This document shows, piece after piece, positions 5,290 through 7,305 of a DNA stretch of 7,305 bases. Where the stretch lies: NCBI GenBank assembly GCA_036477795.1, contig JAZGDL010000096.1:1-7305 (forward strand). The letters run 5' to 3'. This DNA comes from JAZGDL01 sp036477795. GTDB taxonomy: Bacteria; Planctomycetota; Phycisphaerae; UBA1845. How positions within the stretch are numbered: position 1 is the stretch's first letter; the number at the start of each line of letters is the position of its first letter. The position numbers and the translations under genes are program-made. The notes beneath the pieces were generated by a model, which saw only the letters and a list, made by a program, of their open reading frames with translations, was not told the origin of the DNA and searched no databases.

Positions 5290-6438
5290 CTAGCGCAGCT
5301 TGATGGTGGCCAGGGCGAACACCGCGAAGATCGCCCCCAGCAACCAGAAGCGCGTCACCGTCTGCGTCTCCGTCCACCCACTCAGTTGAAAGTGGTGATG
5401 GATCGGGGCAGCGAGGAACAAACGCTTTCCTCCGGTCATCTTAAAGCATCCCACCTGCAAAATCACCGACAATGCCTCGAACACGAAAACGCCGCCGACC
5501 AGAAAAAGCATCAGCTCCTGCCGGGTGACGATGGCGACGTAGCCGATCAAACCACCCAGGGGCAACGAGCCGGTGTCGCCCATGAAGACCTTGGCGGGGT
5601 GGCAGTTGTACCACAGGAAACCGATCGCAGAGCCCATCACGCAACCGGATATCACAGCCAGCTCGGCGCTCGCAGGTACATATGGAATCAATAGCTTAGC
5701 GGCCAGTTCGGGTGTGCCCGCGACGTAACTGAGTATCATGAAAACAACACTGCACAACGCGACGCAACCCGACGCCAGACCATCGAGTCCATCGGTTAGA
5801 TTCACAGCGTTGCTGGTCCCGGCCACCACCAGCACGGTCAGGAACATGAAAGCGGCGGCATTGAGCAAGACGCCGTGTTTGTAAAAAGGCACCATCAGCA
5901 CGCGGAAGGCCTGGATCGACCGTCGCTCGTCCGTTGGGCCTACAAAGGCGTAGTTGGCGTTGTTCAGACCGTGGCTGTAAATGAAATACCCCAGCACAAC
6001 TCCCAGGCTGATCTGGAACAAGAACTTCTGGTAAAATCTTAATCCATCGCGCGTTGTGGATGACTCGGCCCTTGTAAGTTTCATCCAGTCGTCGACGGCT
6101 CCGAGGAATCCTAACCATAGCAGGCAGACCAGGCTCATCTGCACGTAGAAGTTGAACGGATCGGCGAACAGGAGAATCCCTACAATCAGCGCCGCGATGA
6201 TCAACAGCCCGCCCATGGTGGGAACGTTTTTTTTGTCGGCGGCGAGCTGGTTGAGGGTGGCGTGATCGAATTCCGGTCGATCGCCCAGTTTGAATCGCAT
6301 CAACTGGCGGATGACCGCCGGTCCGGTCAGGACCACCCCAAGAAAACAGAGCAATGCGGCGCAGGCTCCGCGGAACAGCGCGTTCTCGTAGGCGTAGTGC
6401 TGCCCGCCGAGAAGCGAATGAAACAGGAGATAAAGCAA
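5290..6438 (-). CDS. mraY: phospho-MurNAc-pentapeptide translocase (MraY)
   Basis: MraY is the polytopic membrane enzyme that transfers phospho-MurNAc-pentapeptide from UDP to undecaprenyl phosphate, giving lipid I. The 382-residue product has about ten hydrophobic segments and the family signatures: KKNVPTMGG (69-77), the Mg-binding pair Asp116-Asp117 in FLGAVDDWMK (111-120), NAVNLTDGLDGLA (210-222), the NCHPAKVFMGDTGS block (278-291) with Asp288 as the third catalytic acid, and the triple His of APIHHHFQ (344-351). Its length is slightly above the common 320-360 residues. The start is a TTG at 6438, supported by GGGAGGG just upstream and by alignment of the N-terminus with other MraY proteins; no ATG is nearby in frame. 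It follows murF by 52 nt and is followed by a repeat-filled gap where murD is often found. Confidence 0.97.
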   Translation of the reverse strand: MLYLLFHSLLGGQHYAYENALFRGACAALLCFLGVVLTGPAVIRQLMRFKLGDRPEFDHATLNQLAADKKNVPTMGGLLIIAALIVGILLFADPFNFYVQMSLVCLLWLGFLGAVDDWMKLTRAESSTTRDGLRFYQKFLFQISLGVVLGYFIYSHGLNNANYAFVGPTDERRSIQAFRVLMVPFYKHGVLLNAAAFMFLTVLVVAGTSNAVNLTDGLDGLASGCVALCSVVFMILSYVAGTPELAAKLLIPYVPASAELAVISGCVMGSAIGFLWYNCHPAKVFMGDTGSLPLGGLIGYVAIVTRQELMLFLVGGVFVFEALSVILQVGCFKMTGGKRLFLAAPIHHHFQLSGWTETQTVTRFWLLGAIFAVFALATIKLR

Positions 6439-6445
6439 TCTTGCG

Positions 6446-6452
6446 CCCTCCC
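6446..6452 (-). promoter_or_regulatory. ribosome binding site of mraY, supports a TTG start
   Basis: GGGAGGG on the minus strand ends 7 nt before the TTG at 6438-6436. An ATG at 6461 in another frame lies upstream of this site and would give a protein unlike MraY, so the Shine-Dalgarno and the family alignment together point to TTG. A rare initiation codon could lower mraY translation. Confidence 0.75.
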
Positions 6453-6490
6453 GGGATCATCCGTTGCCGCACGGTACCACGCTCCACAGG

Positions 6491-7305
6491 TCAGGCAAAC
6501 GCTGCCCGCACGCTGCGGGCCACCCTGTCCAATTGCAGTTGCCGCGACCCTTTGATCAGCACCGTATCCGAGTCGTTCAACCAGTTTGGCAGATCGGCGC
6601 AGGCCGTCTCGGTGTCCGCGTACAGGACGGCGGTGAGTCGTCTGTTGACCGAGTGCACTCCGCAAATCACGTCCGGGGCATGATCGCCGATGGCAACAAC
6701 CAAGTCGATGCCCGCTCTAGCTATATGACGCCCGGCGCCCCGATGGTGGGCGGCGGCGGCGGCACCCAGCTCCAACATCTGGCCCCCCACAAAAACGCGC
6801 CGACCGCCGCTGTTGGTGGCCCGTAAAACTTCGATGGCCGCCGCGGTGCTGGAAGGGTTGGCGTTGTAACTGTCGTCGATCAGCGTCAGGCCGCCCACCC
6901 GCGAGACGTCAAGACGCATCGGGGGCGGCTTGAATGTGGACAGCAACTCGACGATACGCTCCGGCTCGACATTGAGTCGGCGACACACCGCAAAGGCGGC
7001 GGCGGCGTTGAGTGCGTTGTGCTCGCCAGGACACGGTAACGATACGTTGAGGCGGCCGTTGATTCTGAACGTGGTGCCGTCGATGCGTGATTCAACGCCG
7101 GTTACCTGAACGTCGGCGGCGTCCGACGTACCGAAACTGATCACGCTGTATTCGTGCCGGCCCTCCAGGATCGGGGCGAGTTCCGGGGCGTCGGCGTTGA
7201 GCATGGCTAAACCGCCGGGCCGAAGATGGTCCAACAGCGACGACTTTTCCGTAGCCACCCCGCGGCGGTCGGTCAGCCCCTCGAGATGGGCGTCGCCGAT
7301 CGATG
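6491..7305 (-). CDS. murF: UDP-MurNAc-tripeptide--D-Ala-D-Ala ligase (MurF), C-terminal 270 residues
   Basis: MurF is the cytoplasmic ATP-dependent Mur ligase that attaches D-Ala-D-Ala to UDP-MurNAc-tripeptide, completing the pentapeptide precursor. The gene enters from the right edge, so the substrate-binding N-domain and the P-loop are outside. The visible part opens with SIGDAHLEGL, which matches the NIG-x-AHLEGF block of the ATPase domain. Then come VATEK, whose Lys20 fits the carbamylated lysine of Mur ligases, and AMLNADAPEL. The C-terminal domain contains PCPGEHNALNAAAA, PPPMRLDVSR, the MurF-specific LIDDSYNANPSSTAAAI, FVGGQMLELG, and VLIKGSRQLQLDRV near the end. A GTG at 7258 can look like a start but is internal, since the conserved block continues upstream of it. 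It leads directly into mraY. Confidence 0.96.
   Translation of the reverse strand, partial: SIGDAHLEGLTDRRGVATEKSSLLDHLRPGGLAMLNADAPELAPILEGRHEYSVISFGTSDAADVQVTGVESRIDGTTFRINGRLNVSLPCPGEHNALNAAAAFAVCRRLNVEPERIVELLSTFKPPPMRLDVSRVGGLTLIDDSYNANPSSTAAAIEVLRATNSGGRRVFVGGQMLELGAAAAAHHRGAGRHIARAGIDLVVAIGDHAPDVICGVHSVNRRLTAVLYADTETACADLPNWLNDSDTVLIKGSRQLQLDRVARSVRAAFA

Noticed and set aside
5696..6487. Open frame starting at an ATG upstream of mraY (263 codons, minus strand)
   Set aside because: It is mraY read in the wrong frame: Arg-rich, with no membrane segments or motifs.

Overview
The window is a GC-rich stretch of a bacterial division and cell-wall (dcw) cluster. All genes lie on the minus strand, so transcription runs from high to low coordinates. 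In that order they are murF (N-terminus outside the window), mraY, ftsW, murG, murC, murB and the first 39 codons of a D-Ala-D-Ala ligase gene (ddl). Every long frame on the plus strand is a shadow of these genes.

The products form one pathway. MurB and MurC work early, on UDP-MurNAc and its first amino acid. Ddl supplies the D-Ala-D-Ala dipeptide that MurF adds to complete the UDP-MurNAc-pentapeptide. MraY loads that precursor onto undecaprenyl phosphate (lipid I), MurG adds GlcNAc (lipid II), and FtsW, a SEDS-family protein, polymerises lipid II at the septum. The organism therefore makes normal peptidoglycan. Two things differ from the textbook order: murD is not between mraY and ftsW, and murB sits between murC and ddl, as in many non-enterobacterial dcw clusters.

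The coding regions are tightly packed. murG overlaps ftsW by 4 nt and murB overlaps murC by 35 nt. Three gaps, of 106 nt (murB-ddl), 135 nt (murC-murG) and 183 nt (ftsW-mraY), are instead filled with palindromic repeats. The murB-ddl gap holds a 28-bp inverted repeat whose arms are themselves GTAG-headed palindromes, the layout of a REP doublet (REPIN). The ftsW-mraY gap holds two tandem 29-bp hairpin units and a third inverted unit with compensatory stem changes. The murC-murG gap holds a run of hairpins. A GGGTGG core recurs in all three. These repeats are the most interesting content of the window.

The host cannot be named safely from seven conserved genes. High GC, some unusual motif variants (LNPD in MurG, Cys at the MurB proton-donor position) and abundant intergenic palindromes would fit a deep-branching Gram-negative lineage such as Planctomycetota, but that is a guess. 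I see no sign of an undescribed protein system. This is a housekeeping locus with an intriguing repeat population.
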